DNA of 64,000 nucleotides from Peromyscus leucopus. Lineage: Eukaryota; Chordata; Mammalia; Rodentia; Cricetidae. The stretch is taken from positions 33,196,642 to 33,260,641 of the forward strand of contig NC_051072.1 of NCBI RefSeq assembly GCF_004664715.2. Reading direction: 5' to 3'. Of this stretch, positions 10,665 to 21,783 are shown piece by piece; position 1 is the stretch's first letter; each line of letters starts with the position of its first letter. The notes beneath the pieces are model-generated. The model was given only the letters and a program-made list of their open reading frames with translations. It was not told where the DNA came from and made no database searches. The position numbers and the translations under genes were made by a program.

Positions 10665-11990
10665 ATAATAATGTATCTTTTTTGGCATAGATTTTAATGT
10701 GTTTTTTTTTTTTCTTTACCTCTATACACAGTCCCTGGATTTGGATTCTCTTCACTTACAGTGCACTTTGATTAGTTCAGAAACTCCCTGTTGCTAGTTG
10801 GATCATGGGATAACTAGGGCCAGGCAACAATCTGTCTGAAAATAAGTGGGGGACTTCCCACCTGGGGTCAGTGGCCCACTCTATTGCATGAAGCCACGCT
10901 CATTTCCACAGTGAAGGGCTCAGAGAAGGTGGAACCAGCAGTGCTGATTGGGTCAGGTAGCTGGGGTCACAGAAGGGGTTCACTTTTCAATTAGATCCAC
11001 TCAGACAAGTCAGCAAAGCATCCCGCTGAGGAGCCTTGAGGCTCCAGTGTGCTCATGATCCGTCTGAGTGAGCTGATTGGTAATCTATGCTATGGCATCC
11101 TGCATCTCTGCCTCCACAATGGCTTATCCTGCAAGAATCAACAGTTCTTAGCCACAAAAGAATGCAGAGCACAAAACAGGGCTCAATCCACACCAAGGAC
11201 TCGGTTTTTCCATTATTCTTAATTTCAACCTCTAGATAACAGATTTATTTCTTATAAGAATAGTTTTTAATTTAAAATAATAAAATGTTTAATAGTTATG
11301 TTAAGTTTAATTTTCAATATCATTGCAAGAATATTTAATTATATGGCTAAAATTTTGTGAAATATAAAATACAGTATAGTCACATTATCATTGATTATAG
11401 GAATATATTTAGCCACCTACAAATCTCCTCAGCCACACAAGCTATGTAGAGAAGTCTGCAGGCACTTCCCTGGCACAGAAATAAGAAATGGACATGTCTA
11501 CAGACTTATAAATGCCTGTGCTGATATCAGAGTTGAGTGAATGAGACACCAGAACATTGTCAGTTTGTTGTTGGTTTTGAAATAAATTATGTAACATTAA
11601 TTGTGTAACTAATGCACAGTTGAATGTATAGGTCTCGCATCCAAGAACAGACTCTTATAAGTGATAGAATTCTGAGAAGGAAAATGGAGGCTCAAATAAA
11701 ATTGAACAAAGCAGTAGGCTAAATGATAGATCATATTGTTTGTGATTTTATAGTTAGTTTTTCCAGGTTGGAAGCTCAACATATTATTATAGGGTCCAGG
11801 AGTTCAATAAGTACCCTCAGATAGCCTCTGGGAACACGAATGTGTCTTATAGCTCCACCTCCACATCCTGTTTAGAAAGCCTCTCTTTAGTCATCTACCT
11901 TGATCTTGGATACTTCTGGATAATTCCACCAATTTTTTTCTGGAAATCATACACAACCCTGGACATTAGGATTTTTGCTCATTTTGTTTC
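10663..11990. other. Unique sequence
   Basis: About 10780-11200 is more GC-balanced single-copy-looking DNA; 11220-11410 is AT-rich. No gene or repeat is recognised. Confidence 0.45.
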
Positions 11991-12055
11991 TCCTCCTCCT
12001 CCTCCTCCTCCTCCTCCTCTTCCTCCTCTTCCTCTTCCTCTTCCTCCTCCTCCTC
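11991..12055. repeat. (TCC)n microsatellite, left part
   Basis: TCC array with TTCC interruptions. It ends at the exact start of the composite repeat and resumes after it at 12447. Confidence 0.95.
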
Positions 12056-12446
12056 TGGTGATATTTTATTTGTGCTAAAATATGATTGCGGTGGTGGCAC
12101 ATGCCCTTAATCCAATCACATGGCAGACAGAGTCTCTGTGTGGTCAAGGACACAGCCAAGTGGTGACCCGAACCTTTAATCTCAGTACAAACAATAGAGA
12201 CCTGGAGGTCTGTATAGACAGGCAGTGGCGAGGAAGTCATGTGGTTGGATTTAGAACCAAAGGGAAGGCAGAACAGAAAGGCAATAAAAAGACAGGACAC
12301 TGGAAGAAGGTTTCTCTCTCTGGAAGGACAGCAGCGAGTAGTAAGATAAGGTGGTCTTAGCTCTTGACTACTGCTTGATCTCTAGTCTTTTAACTCTTTA
12401 TTTGGCTGTTTCTTATTTAATAAGACCGTTTAGAATTACATCTACA
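12056..12446 (+). mobile_element. Composite repeat, subfamily B, internally deleted
   Basis: Starts TGGTGATATTTTATTTGTGC and ends TTAGAATTACATCTACA. The AATAAATAAAG region and part of the first B1-like segment present in other copies are missing after 'aaaatatgattg'. It is inserted inside a TCC array: tcctcctc occurs immediately on both sides. Confidence 0.8.
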
Positions 12447-12518
12447 TCCTCCTCATCCTCCTCCTGCTCCTTTCCTCCCTTCCTCCTCCTCCTCCTCCTC
12501 TCCTTCTTTTCCTTTCAC
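12447..12518. repeat. (TCC)n microsatellite, right part
   Basis: TCC/CCT array continuing the tract interrupted by the composite repeat. Confidence 0.9.
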
Positions 12519-13426
12519 TTGTGGCACTGATTTCCTGGTGTCCTGAATTCCAAGCTTGCACTTTTCCCTTGAGCTGCACATTCAGTCCCTGACTTTGTTT
12601 TGAATACTCCTTGTCTCTGTTTACACTTCAATTTAGCCAAAAGAACCTCTATCAGGTAGAGGCCCCACAGCATAAGAAGCCATACATACAACAACAACAA
12701 CAGCCATACATAAACTGTCTTTCTGAGCTGGGGAGCACAGCAGTCTTCCTTCAGTGATTAACCATTCACAGGCTTTGGCAAACACTTTTGAGCCATTTCC
12801 ATGATGGTGAAATGTTATTACTTTAAAAAGTCAAGCATAAACCCACAGTCCTAGCTCCAGACCCATGACCAACACACCCTCAGTGCCTGAGCTACTATTC
12901 CCAGGTAGATAATGTCTTCCCTTTGACATCTTTCTGTAACCCTCTGCCATCTGCAAACATATATGCCTAGCTTCAAACCAGCAATCACTACAAATATTCT
13001 TCGTATGTAAGCCTCTGTTCATGGTTAAGTTCTTTCTTCTATTTCCCCACCCTTAAGTCAACCTTCCTCAGGCTGCAAACCCACAAGCTTAGATCCAGAG
13101 CAGCACCTCCTCTGTGTAGTGAGTCACTTTCACTGGATAAAAATTACCTATTCCATTTCCCTGAAATTACTCCACTGTGGCCATCTGTAAGCCCACTAGC
13201 CTACCTTCATTCTTGTGGCCATGGACCACCACCCCCCCAAGACACACCATCCATTTACCTGGTCTAACTCTAGCTTGGCAAGTCATCTTTCCACCAGGTT
13301 CATCTGGCCTAGCACAGGTTATGCATCTCCTGCACAGACCACATCTATGGAAGGACAGACTGACATATGAGACACACAACTAAAACTGGGGAGGGGGGAA
13401 TCAATAAGTCCAGGCCATATCTCAAA
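12519..13426. other. Unclassified sequence
   Basis: C- and A-rich, with a short CAA run near 12689. It may be the 5' part of the old L1-related element seen at 13790-14480, but no diagnostic motif supports that. No gene is called. Confidence 0.35.
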
Positions 13427-13464
13427 AAGAAAAAAAAAAAAAAAAAGAAAGAAAGAAAAGAAAA
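13427..13464. repeat. Poly(A)/(AAAG)n tract
   Basis: A run followed by GAAA units, preceded by 'ccatatctcaaaaag', which resembles the end of an old SINE. Confidence 0.7.
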
Positions 13465-13601
13465 CTTGAATGGCCAAAATAGCATGTCTTCCCTTATACC
13501 TACTTGTCTTATTGGAACATTCTCTAATTAGAACTAACTAGATTAACATACAGAATTTCCAAAAAGCAGTCATCAGCTTGATTAAAGAATTCAAGGAATC
13601 A

Positions 13602-13758
13602 GCCGGGCAGTGGTGGCGCACCCTTTATCCCAGCACTTGAGGCAGAGAGCAGGCGGATCTCTTGGATATCGAGCCAGCCTGGGCTACCAAGTGAGCTCCA
13701 GGAAAGGTGCAAAGCTACACAGAGAAACCCTGTCTCGAAAAAACCAAAAAAAAAAAAA
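13602..13758 (+). mobile_element. B1 SINE (plus)
   Basis: Starts 'gccgggcagtggtggcgcac', then a variant right half 'ccaggaaaggtgcaaagcta' and 'gagaaaccctgtctcg', then an A-rich tail. A few bases are missing in the left half ('cctttatcccagcacttgagg'). Mobilised by L1. Confidence 0.92.
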
Positions 13759-13789
13759 TTATATATCATAGTCCAAACATTAAATATAG

Positions 13790-14480
13790 AGAACAAAGAA
13801 AAAATTAAAATACAAGAGAATAAAAAACACAAGTCCCATATAAAGAACAGCTCATCATCTTTACACCTGATCTCTCATTGGAAACTCTGAAAGTCAGAAG
13901 AGCCTGGAATGAAACACTCAGTGCTAAAAGGCCATCACTGCCAACAAAGACTATTGTAATCAGTAAAAATATCTTCCATAGTTTAAGAAAAATGAAAGGA
14001 CTCCCCATATTAAAAGCAGCCTAAAATATTCTTATACAACAACAACAAAAAAAACCTGTTAAACTGAATATTGGAAACAATGCTTTGGACTAAAGAGAGG
14101 AGTAATCACAGCCAAGAGACTCTAGAATGAAAACAAATGAAGCTGTAATTAAATGATAAGTAAACCACAATTAAGAATACAAACCAGTAAGCAAACAAGC
14201 AAAAAACAAAAAGGAAACATCAGAATGACTGCACTAAACATATACTTTTCAATAGTAACTCTAAAGATTAATGGCCTCAACTCACTAATCACAAGACAAA
14301 GCCTAGCTGAACTGATTAGGAATCAAATTCCAACGACTATTTGTCCACAAGAAACTCAGCTTTAAAAGTAGACACCACCTTATATTGAAAGGATGGTAAA
14401 AAGTATTCCAAGCAAATGGGATCAAGAAGCAGGTGTTGCAATCCTAATATCCAATAAAATAAACTTCAAACTAAAACTAA
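13790..14480 (+). mobile_element. Old L1-like ORF2 remnant (plus)
   Basis: The frame around 14220-14365 reads KINGLNSLIT, then PQETQL, resembling the start of the L1 ORF2 endonuclease ('NGLNSP...', 'CLQETHL'). Downstream nucleotides ('caagcaaatgggatcaagaa', 'caatcctaatatccaataaa') continue in the same order as L1 ORF2. Upstream bases are less certain but also LINE-like. Stops break the frame, so it is a dead fragment. Confidence 0.55.
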
Positions 14481-14588
14481 TCTGTCCAGTTTATTGTTCT
14501 TTTACTGGGAAGAGATACCGTGAGACAGGCAGCTTATAAAAAGAAGCATGTAAGTGGTAGCTTTATATTTTCTGAGGTTAAGTCCATG

Positions 14589-14702
14589 ACTTTCTTTATG
14601 ATGAACAGTGATGTGGAAGTGTAAGCCAAATAAACCCTTTCCTCCATAAGTTGCTTTGGTGGTCATAGCATTTCATCATAGCAATAGTAACGCTAAGACA
14701 TT
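14589..14702 (-). mobile_element. Old rodent repeat, URR1-like (minus fragment)
   Basis: 'gtgatgtggaagtgtaagcc', 'aataaaccctttcctcc' and 'cagcaatagtaacgctaaga' match, in reverse, the first ~110 bp of the repeat at 21784-22620. I recall this as URR1, a rodent hAT-type DNA element. Its presence in three copies here is direct evidence; the family name is from memory. Confidence 0.6.
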
Positions 14703-14745
14703 ATTCTAGACTATTAACATATATTGATTAAATTTCTATCTGTCT

Positions 14746-14877
14746 CCCTTCCCTTCCTTCCTCCTCTGTTATTGCCTTCCCTCCTTCTTCCTTCCTTCCT
14801 TTCTCCCATCTTCCTGTCTTCCTTTCTTTCCTTCCTTCATTCCTTCCCTTCTTTCATTCTTTTTTTTTTGGGGGGGT
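14746..14877. repeat. (CCTT)n pyrimidine tract with T/G homopolymers
   Basis: Imperfect CCTT/CTTT array ending in a T10-G7 junction at 14861-14877. Pure pyrimidine bias suggests triplex potential. Confidence 0.85.
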
Positions 14878-15049
14878 CCTGAGAACTCAATATCCTAGGA
14901 GGCTACTATTACCAGTTTCAGGGCCTCTGTGTGCTCTACACTGTGATGGTCTTGAGATATTCTGTGTTTTCTTCTGATGAGTTTGTCCCATTCTATGATG
15001 CAGAGGCCCACAGAGGCTCCCTAGTAAGACCTTATCAGGGTCAGAGAAT

Positions 15050-15400
15050 CTGCACTTGCTTTACCCAGCAGGGCTGCATAATGGTATGATTTGGTCATGG
15101 GCATGGTTACCAGGTGTTTTGAAGGGTCTACACTTGGTTGTATGTTGTGCCTTGATCTTGAAAGAGGGAGATCTTTTGCCTCGCCCCCTGGCATTGTATA
15201 AAAAGCCCTTCGGAATAAACCTCGAGGCGACTGAGTATGTATTGACCCAGGGCCCTCCTGAAGCTATCCTGTGTCTCTGTCTTTCTTATCATCTCTATCT
15301 TTTTATCTATCATTTCCTCATTCCTCTCTCCTCCTCCCAAGAACCCTTCAACAGGTTTGGAGCTGGACTTCAACAGACTCCCACAGTATGGCACTGTCAC
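15050..15400 (+). mobile_element. Probable ERV solo LTR (plus)
   Basis: It holds, in order, 'catgggcatggttaccaggt', a TATA box (tataaaaag at 15197), AATAAA at 15214 and a T/C-rich block. This is the U3-R order of a rodent retroviral LTR and resembles LTRs I have seen in murid and cricetid genomes. TG and CA ends and a target duplication could not be fixed, so limits are approximate. The long frame across it is not a gene. Confidence 0.5.
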
Positions 15401-17828
15401 ATTTTATCTTTCAAAAAAATTGTACCTAGTTACTGTACTTCTTAATAAACTTGCTTGTATGAGTCATCAGTTTGTGTAAGACCTCCTGTTCCCAAACTTC
15501 CCTAACTTCCTATTCATCTTCTCCTCTCTTGGTCATCATTCCGCCAAAGAAATTTACCTGCTGGTCCAGATCAATGCATGATGTTTTCAAACAATATATT
15601 AATAATACAAATGTTTATAGTATATAGAAAAAATGAAGAAAATTTGGAAGAAGAGTTTTTGTAAAGAATAACATTGAAGAAGGATGCATTAGAATGACGG
15701 GATTAGTTTATCAATGAGAAAGATATTGAAGAAAAGTTCTAGTGAAATAGTTTACAGTTAAAACAATTTAACCCAAAAGATACAAGGGATGTCTTATATT
15801 TTTTTTAAACAAACATAGGAGTTAAAAAATGAAGTTCAAGTAAAATAGTGAAAAAATGGGAATAAGACGAAGAGAAGGTTATATAAAGACATTCTAAAAT
15901 AAAGAATAGTATTTAAATGACAAAAAGAAAAAAAAAACAGTGGGAACAGAAGAAGAACTCAATCTTGAACAAAGTGGAGTACCTTGTTGGAACATGCTAG
16001 AATGACTGAAAGAAGAATCAGTTAGCAGCTGTTTCCAAGGATATTGCTGAACACCAGAACCAGTATAGAAAAGCCAAAGGTGTTGCAACTGTAATGGCGT
16101 TACCAGAGCACCAGTGCCAAGGACCACTTCTGGCTTCCTTCTCTCAGCAGGAACAGACTCATCCACAGTGTGCACGGCCCCCCTTGAGACTGAAGGGGAA
16201 GAATGGTCTCAAGAAAATGGGAAGAGTCGGCTGTTTTGTAAATATAATAACTAGCTATTTCTTGTAAGCCAGAGGCATACTTTTGCTTTACTTAACAAAA
16301 CAAATCCACTTTTAAAAATTGATGACATAGAATTCCCAAAATACAGAAAGCAACCTTATTGCACTAAGTGGCCTACAATTAATCCCCAGAGACATTTGCT
16401 GTCTGAAATGGAAATGAACACAAAGCCCACATATTTTCCTCAGGCCAGTCTCTCCATTTTCCCACTGAAGTTTAACTTGAAAGAAAAGAGTTCCTTTTTC
16501 AGAGTTGCTTTTTGCCCCTTTGTTGTAAATCCCTTCACTGGGTCCCATTGTGAGAAATGTTACATAAAATGGTCATGCTACAACACCTTGAAAATAATTG
16601 TTCCTCATTGGCACTTAGAAGATGAAAGGTAATGAATGATTTTCTGGGTGTTGACAGTCCTGATTACAATCAACACAAACAATAGATAGTTAAGAGAACA
16701 CAGCAAGATTTTTCATATACACAACTTCTTAAAATACCTGGAGATTCTTTCAAAGCACAAATCAATTCTCTCTCAAAAGAGAATTCTACTGATTTACACT
16801 GAAAACATTTTATCCACGTCATGGCCAAAAAAAATCCCTGATTGACATAATCACTTTTTCTTCCTATGGTCTTTTCCCTTCTTCCATGAGTCCTATTTGT
16901 TCTGTTTTAATGGTATGTATCACCAGCCCAAATCAACCAATTTTTCTTAATCTATTTTCATCTCTCTATCTACTCTTTCCTCACTTTGAATCCATTGTAA
17001 AGATTTAGGTCCTATAGGCACTTTACAATCCAAATAGGTACCTCTTGGTCATCAAATGATACAATATACAACACATTTTTCCTGATCAGGATTTTGCAAA
17101 AATGTTTGCTAATTCTAAATATGCCAGCACAAATACTGATGGATCACAAGGAGGAGATAACTCTGCCTGAAAACTTAATGTGAATGCATAGACACATTTA
17201 AGTAAACACTTATTACTTGTTTGTTAGAAATAAAAAAGTGTCAATCACTTTAGTTTCAATGGCATTCTGTAATAAAATAATTAGAAACTTCCTAGCTAAG
17301 GCTATCATAAACATAATGTGTCATTCTATAGTTTGAAAATCTAAAAGGGTCTCATATCCTTTAGCTGAGAAGGTATCATTATGGTATAATCCCTTATTTC
17401 TTAGTAGAGACACTAAGGGGAAATCCCTTTGTTATTTTGTATGATAATTTCTGCATTCCTCATTTCTTATTACCCATATAATTTCTGCATTCCTCAGTTC
17501 ACACTGCCTGTCTTTCACATTGAACTTCAATAGTAAAGGTAAATCTATTTTATCTCACATTAGATCACTCTAACTGATATTTCTAACTTCTTCCTAATTA
17601 GAAGACTATAGTGATTACATTAGTCTACCTCAGATTCCAAAGTAAGGTTCTTAATTTTAAGTTATTTTATTATCAACTTTGACCCTATCTATGTTATAAA
17701 TCAAGACAAATGCTGTAAGAGAGTCAAGAGTTTCAGAACTCAGGAAGGCACAGGACATTTTGCAAAGCATAAATAGGAAGTAACTCTTGCTAAATCCTTG
17801 TTCTTGCTTTGAAATGGATCAATAAAAA
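15401..17828. other. Unique AT-rich sequence
   Basis: No recognised repeats or genes over 2.4 kb. Frames of 78-93 codons at 15894-16632 lack any signature and overlap frames on the other strand. Confidence 0.45.
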
Positions 17829-18368
17829 CTTCATTCCAGATGCAGAGATCTACAGTCAAGCACTGAGCCCAGCAAGTGGAGTTCAGTTGAAGAGAGCGAG
17901 GAGGGATGATACGAGCAAGGAAGGTCAAGATCCTGATGTGGAAAACTACAGAGACAGCTGATCCGAGCTAGTGGGAGCTCTGGGTTTCTGGTCTGACATG
18001 ACCAGAACTTGCATGGGACCAAATTAGGCCCTCTGACTGTGGGTGACACATATGTGACTTGATCTGTTTGTGGTGCACCTAGCAGTGGAACAAAAATTTA
18101 TCCTGGGTATATGAACTGGCTTTTTTGAACCCATTCCCTGTGGTGAGATACCTTGCTCAGACTTGATGCCATGGGGAGGGGCTTGGTCCTGCCTCAACTT
18201 GATAAGCCAGACTTTGTTGACTTACCCCCTCTGAGGAATGAATGGGGGGTGGGGTGGGAAAAGGTGGGGAGGAGGAGGAGAAGGGGAGGAAGGGGGAACT
18301 GTGGTTGGTATGTAAAATGAAAAAAATAATTAAATAAAAAGAGAGGGGGGAAAAACCCTTCATTCTAG
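17829..18368 (+). mobile_element. L1 3' UTR, second lineage (plus), with near-perfect target duplication
   Basis: 'gatgcagagatctacagtca', 'acttgcatgggaccaaatta' and 'ggggcttggtcctgcctcaa', then a very G-rich polypurine tract at 18241-18300 and an A-rich tail, match the copy at 45046. The body is about 17840-18352. Flanking cttcattccag (17829-17839) and cttcattctag (18358-18368) form a target duplication with one mismatch. The G-rich tract has several runs of three or more G and could form a G-quadruplex. Confidence 0.85.
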
Positions 18369-18377
18369 TGGTACACA

Positions 18378-18378
<1 letters not shown>

Positions 18379-18408
<30 letters not shown>

Positions 18409-18437
18409 GCACGCATGCGCGCGCGCGCGCGCGCACA

Positions 18438-18509
<72 letters not shown>
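18379..18509. repeat. Compound (CA)n-(CG)n-(CA)n-(GA)n tract
   Basis: Alternating purine-pyrimidine DNA from 18380 to about 18452, with a pure GC alternation at 18417-18434, then about 55 bp of GA. The first part is a strong Z-DNA candidate; the GA part is a triplex candidate. Confidence 0.95.
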
Positions 18510-18677
18510 AGAATATTCTTATCCTTGAAGTTGGAAAGACATCCTGAATAAACAAAGCAAATAAGCCTTCTCCAATATAATCTATACTAAATCATACTCA
18601 CTTTATCCAACCGTACATTTACATGACTTTCTACTCTTATCAGAACTGACAGTAAACATACACAGGTTTCTCTGTTT

Positions 18678-18876
18678 CTTTGTACCCATTTTTTTTTTTT
18701 TTTTTTTTTTTTTTTGTTTTTCGAGACAGGATTTCTCTGTGTAGCTTTGCGCCTTTCCTGGAACTCACTTGGTAGCCCAGGCTGGCCTCGAACTCACAGA
18801 GATCCGCCTGCCTCTGCCTCCCGAGTGCTGGGATTAAAGGCGTGCGCCACCTACCGCCAGGCCTTTGTGCCCATTT
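18678..18876 (-). mobile_element. B1 SINE (minus) with target duplication
   Basis: T tail from 18689, then 'tcgagacaggatttctctgt', 'gtagctttgcgcctttcctg' and 'gtgctgggattaaaggcgtg', ending near 18862. ctttgtaccca at 18678-18688 and ctttgtgccca at 18863-18873 are the duplication with one mismatch, continuing into T. Confidence 0.95.
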
Positions 18877-19430
18877 TTTAAGGTTCCCATTGTGTAAAAA
18901 ATGTATATTAAATAATCTTGCTATTCATTTCTCTTACTGATAAATGTCTATTAACTTGCATGTGAAAGCATTTCCTTACAACCAATATTTTAGCATATTC
19001 ACAAGTTTCAGAGACCAGGCAATCTGCATGTTTGAGGGTCATTGCTATGTCAACAAAAACAACTAAGGATAATGCCAGGACACAGGGAGGCTATTCATGT
19101 TTTCTCAGCATCAAAAATGCTTAGATTACAGTATGTCTTGATGGTGGGTATAAGTGAAGATTAAAAGGAAATTGTCTCTAGGTCAAGGGTATCTATAGAA
19201 AGATGAATTTCAGATCAGCTTTTAACCTTGTAAAATTAATTTGTAAAGTAAGGAATGCTATTTTAGTACTCCAGTTTGCCATTGATAAAGTAAACTACCT
19301 GTCAAATACTATGAGGATATGCTATTCTCTTGAATTCATGCACTAGAATAGCCTTCACAAAGCCTACAATTTCATATCATAATCTATCTCATTTAGGAAA
19401 AAAAAAATAGACAATTATTGCCAGCTCTTG
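18877..19430. other. Unique AT-rich sequence
   Basis: No recognised gene or repeat. Confidence 0.45.
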
Positions 19431-20141
19431 TGGTGATATTTTATTTGAGCAACCCAATAAAGTTTATCTGAGAGCCGGGCAGTGGTGGCACACGCCTTTA
19501 TCCCCAACACTCAGGAGGTAGAGCCAGGAGGATCTCTGTGAGTTCGAGGCCAGCCTGGACTACCAAGTGAGTTCCAGGAAAGGCACAAAACTACACAGAG
19601 AAACCCTGTCTCAAAAAAAACGAAAGAAAAAAAAACCAAAAAAAAACAAAAACAAACAAACAAAAAGTTTATCTGAGACCAGAGGAAAAAGCCAGCCACT
19701 ATATTAAACATAGAAATCAGGCAATGGAAGCACACACCTTTAATCCTATCACTCAGGAGGCAGGGATTTGTCTTGATCTCTGTGAGTTCAAGGCCATACT
19801 GGGAACAGAGCAGACATGGTGGCACACTACTCAAATTCCAACACTAATTAACCATAAAGGTCTGGAGGTCTGTACAGACAGACAGGAAGTGACAGAACTG
19901 GGCAGGAAGAGGAAGTGATGTAGCTGGACAGAGAGAGCAAATGAGATAGCAGAACAGAAAGGCATATAGGCGTGGGTATACAGGAACTAGATGTGGATAT
20001 ACAGGAAGTAGCTGTCTTTGGAAGCTGAGATGTGGGTGAGGTGAGGTTGGCTTGTAGCTTTTCCTATGCCTCTGATCTCTCAGGGCTAATATCTGGCTCC
20101 ATGTTTTTTATTTAATAAGACCATTTAGTAATTCATCTACA
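19431..20141 (+). mobile_element. Composite repeat, subfamily A, interrupted by a B1
   Basis: Starts TGGTGATATTTTATTTG and ends TTAGTAATTCATCTACA. The interior equals the reverse complement of the 2733-3234 copy: 'gttcaaggcc', 'ggaggtctgtacagacagac', 'aggaagtgatgtagctggac', 'gaggttggcttgtagc'. A B1 is inserted 42 bp from its start. agctct occurs just before (19423) and just after (20142) the element, consistent with a short target duplication; the next base differs. Without the B1 it is about 500 bp. Confidence 0.78.
19459..19677 (+). mobile_element. B1 SINE nested in composite repeat, 14-bp target duplication
   Basis: B1 body 19473-19663 ('gccgggcagtggtggcacac' to 'aaaccctgtctc' and a long A-rich tail with C and G interruptions). 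aaagtttatctgag at 19459-19472 and 19664-19677 is a perfect duplication, so the B1 arrived after the composite repeat. Confidence 0.95.
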
Positions 20142-20149
20142 AGCTCTAT

Positions 20150-20490
20150 TATTGAACTTACTCTTCTTGAGTATATAACTATCTTTAATGCCCTTCAGAC
20201 ATCATCATAACAGTAACAATGATGAACCATGAGCTTTGGTTGCAGGAATTGCATTGTAAGTGCATTAGTTTGGGTCTGGGTAACACACAGTCACCTGTTC
20301 TCTGCATTTCTGTCAGTTGAGCTTTTCTGTAATGGTCTCCATCTGTTACAATGAGGAATTTCTTTATTGAGGGGCGAGAGATACATTTATCTGCAGGTGT
20401 AAGGATACATATTCAGAATGTGGTTTGGAATTATGCTGGTTTCATAACATGAGAGTTGTATGTTCTTCTCCAAAATTCATGACCATTCTA
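20150..20490 (-). mobile_element. Old L1 3' UTR fragment (minus), probable inverted half
   Basis: 'gagcttttctgtaatggtct', 'ccatctgttacaatgagg' and 'gagagatacatttatctg' resemble the Lx-type L1 3' UTR in reverse and parallel the copy at 48440-48520. With the plus fragment at 20549 it forms an inverted L1. Confidence 0.5.
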
Positions 20491-20498
20491 TACCTGGA

Positions 20499-20499
<1 letters not shown>

Positions 20500-20548
<49 letters not shown>
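20500..20548. repeat. (GT)n microsatellite
   Basis: About 24 GT units. It lies in the position where Lx-type L1 3' UTRs often carry a GT-rich stretch. Confidence 0.95.
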
Positions 20549-20553
<5 letters not shown>

Positions 20554-20705
20554 TACAATTAAAGATAAGAGGCCAGAGGCCATAAATTTGAGATGTAGTA
20601 AGATGGCAGGGAGCTATGTTGGAGGGATTGGAGAGAGGAAAAGAAAGAAGAAAAATGAAATAATCACATTTTAATTTCAAAAAACTTTTAAAAATATTTT
20701 TAAAA
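20549..20705 (+). mobile_element. Old L1 terminal 3' UTR (plus)
   Basis: 'attaaagataagaggccag', 'cataaatttgagatg' and a purine-rich end, then A/T tail, match the last ~150 bp of Lx-type L1, as also seen at 58318-58505. Confidence 0.5.
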
Positions 20706-21084
20706 AACTGATTGAATACTTCCATATCCCCAAATCCTAACTAAAGCATGCTAAGAGATTATCATTGGATTTTAGGTGTTAGTGTGATCCATAAGATGGT
20801 ACCAAATCTTGTGGAACCTCTATTTACAAAATTTATTTCTAGAGAGTGGTTATTTAAAGCAACAGGTAATTTAATTAAAAAAATTCTTATAAGTACATCA
20901 ACAAGTTGCTGCTTTTGAACATCCTAAGTATTTGGTACGTGAAATAATTCTTTGTTCTTATTTGAGTAAATTAATTTGTTAACATTCAGGCATGGAATAT
21001 TAAAAACAAGTGTAATATAGCTTTATTATCAAAATTTCCAAAAGATAAAATCAGCAGTGCTAGGAATATATTACATAGGGGTTC
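20706..21084. other. Unique AT-rich sequence
   Basis: Nothing recognised. Confidence 0.4.
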
Positions 21085-21490
21085 TATTTTTGGTTTTTAA
21101 GCAACTCTCATATTGATTTCCATAGCAACTAGACTAATTTATACTCTCACCAGCAATGTATAAGATTCTGTTTGTCCAATATCCTCTCAAGCATTCTGTA
21201 TTATTTATTTTCTTAATGATTGGCATTCTGGCTAGAATAAGATAGAATCTCAGTGTAGTTTGTATTTGCATGTTTCTGATAGCTAGTAAAATTGAGTATA
21301 TTTCATGTGTATTGGCCACTTGTAGTTTACCTTTTGCTAAAGGTCTATCTATTTCATATCTCATATATTACTTGAGTTTTCAGACTTATTTTTATTTTTT
21401 AATTCATTTTATATTCTAAATATTAATAGTCTGTCAGATGTGTAGTTAATAAAGATTTATTGTCATTATATAGGCTACTTTACTTATATA
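21085..21490 (-). mobile_element. Old L1 ORF2 end / 3' UTR fragment (minus)
   Basis: 'tattgatttccatagcaact', 'actctcaccagcaatgta', 'gattggcattctggctagaa', 'agatagaatctcagtgtagt' and 'ctgtcagatgtgtagtt' follow the order of mammalian L1 ORF2 3' sequence in reverse. Heavily mutated and not coding. Confidence 0.7.
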
Positions 21491-21547
21491 AAGGACTAGA
21501 ATATACATATTTATTATTCCTGGTGGTACTTCAAAAGTACCCTACAG

Positions 21548-21716
21548 GCTGGGCGGTGGTGGCACACGCCTTTAATCCCAGCACTTGGGAGACAGAGCCA
21601 GGTGGATCTCTGTGAGTTCGAGGCCAGCCTGGTCTACAAAGCGAGTTCCAGGAAAGGCGCAAAGCTACACAGAGAAACCCTGTCTCGAAAAAACAAAAAC
21701 AAAAACAAAAACAAAA
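21548..21716 (+). mobile_element. B1 SINE (plus)
   Basis: 'gctgggcggtggtggcacac' to 'gagaaaccctgtctcg' with an (AAAAAC)n tail. The cricetid-style 'aggaaaggcgcaaagct' right half is present. No convincing target duplication. Confidence 0.93.
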
Positions 21717-21783
21717 GATCACTTTTTGTCTTGGACAATTGGCATGTGTAGAATAGCCTTTTGTAACAATTTCACTATCTACT

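Noticed and set aside
12082..12360. 92-codon frame at the composite repeat
   Set aside because: The same repeat gives short frames in other copies only by chance; stops differ between copies.
14153..14365. 70-codon frame as a gene
   Set aside because: It resembles the L1 ORF2 start but is short, broken downstream and part of a dead LINE fragment.
15056..15445. 129-codon plus frame
   Set aside because: Lies across a probable LTR with TATA box and poly(A) signal; no similarity to a viral or host protein.
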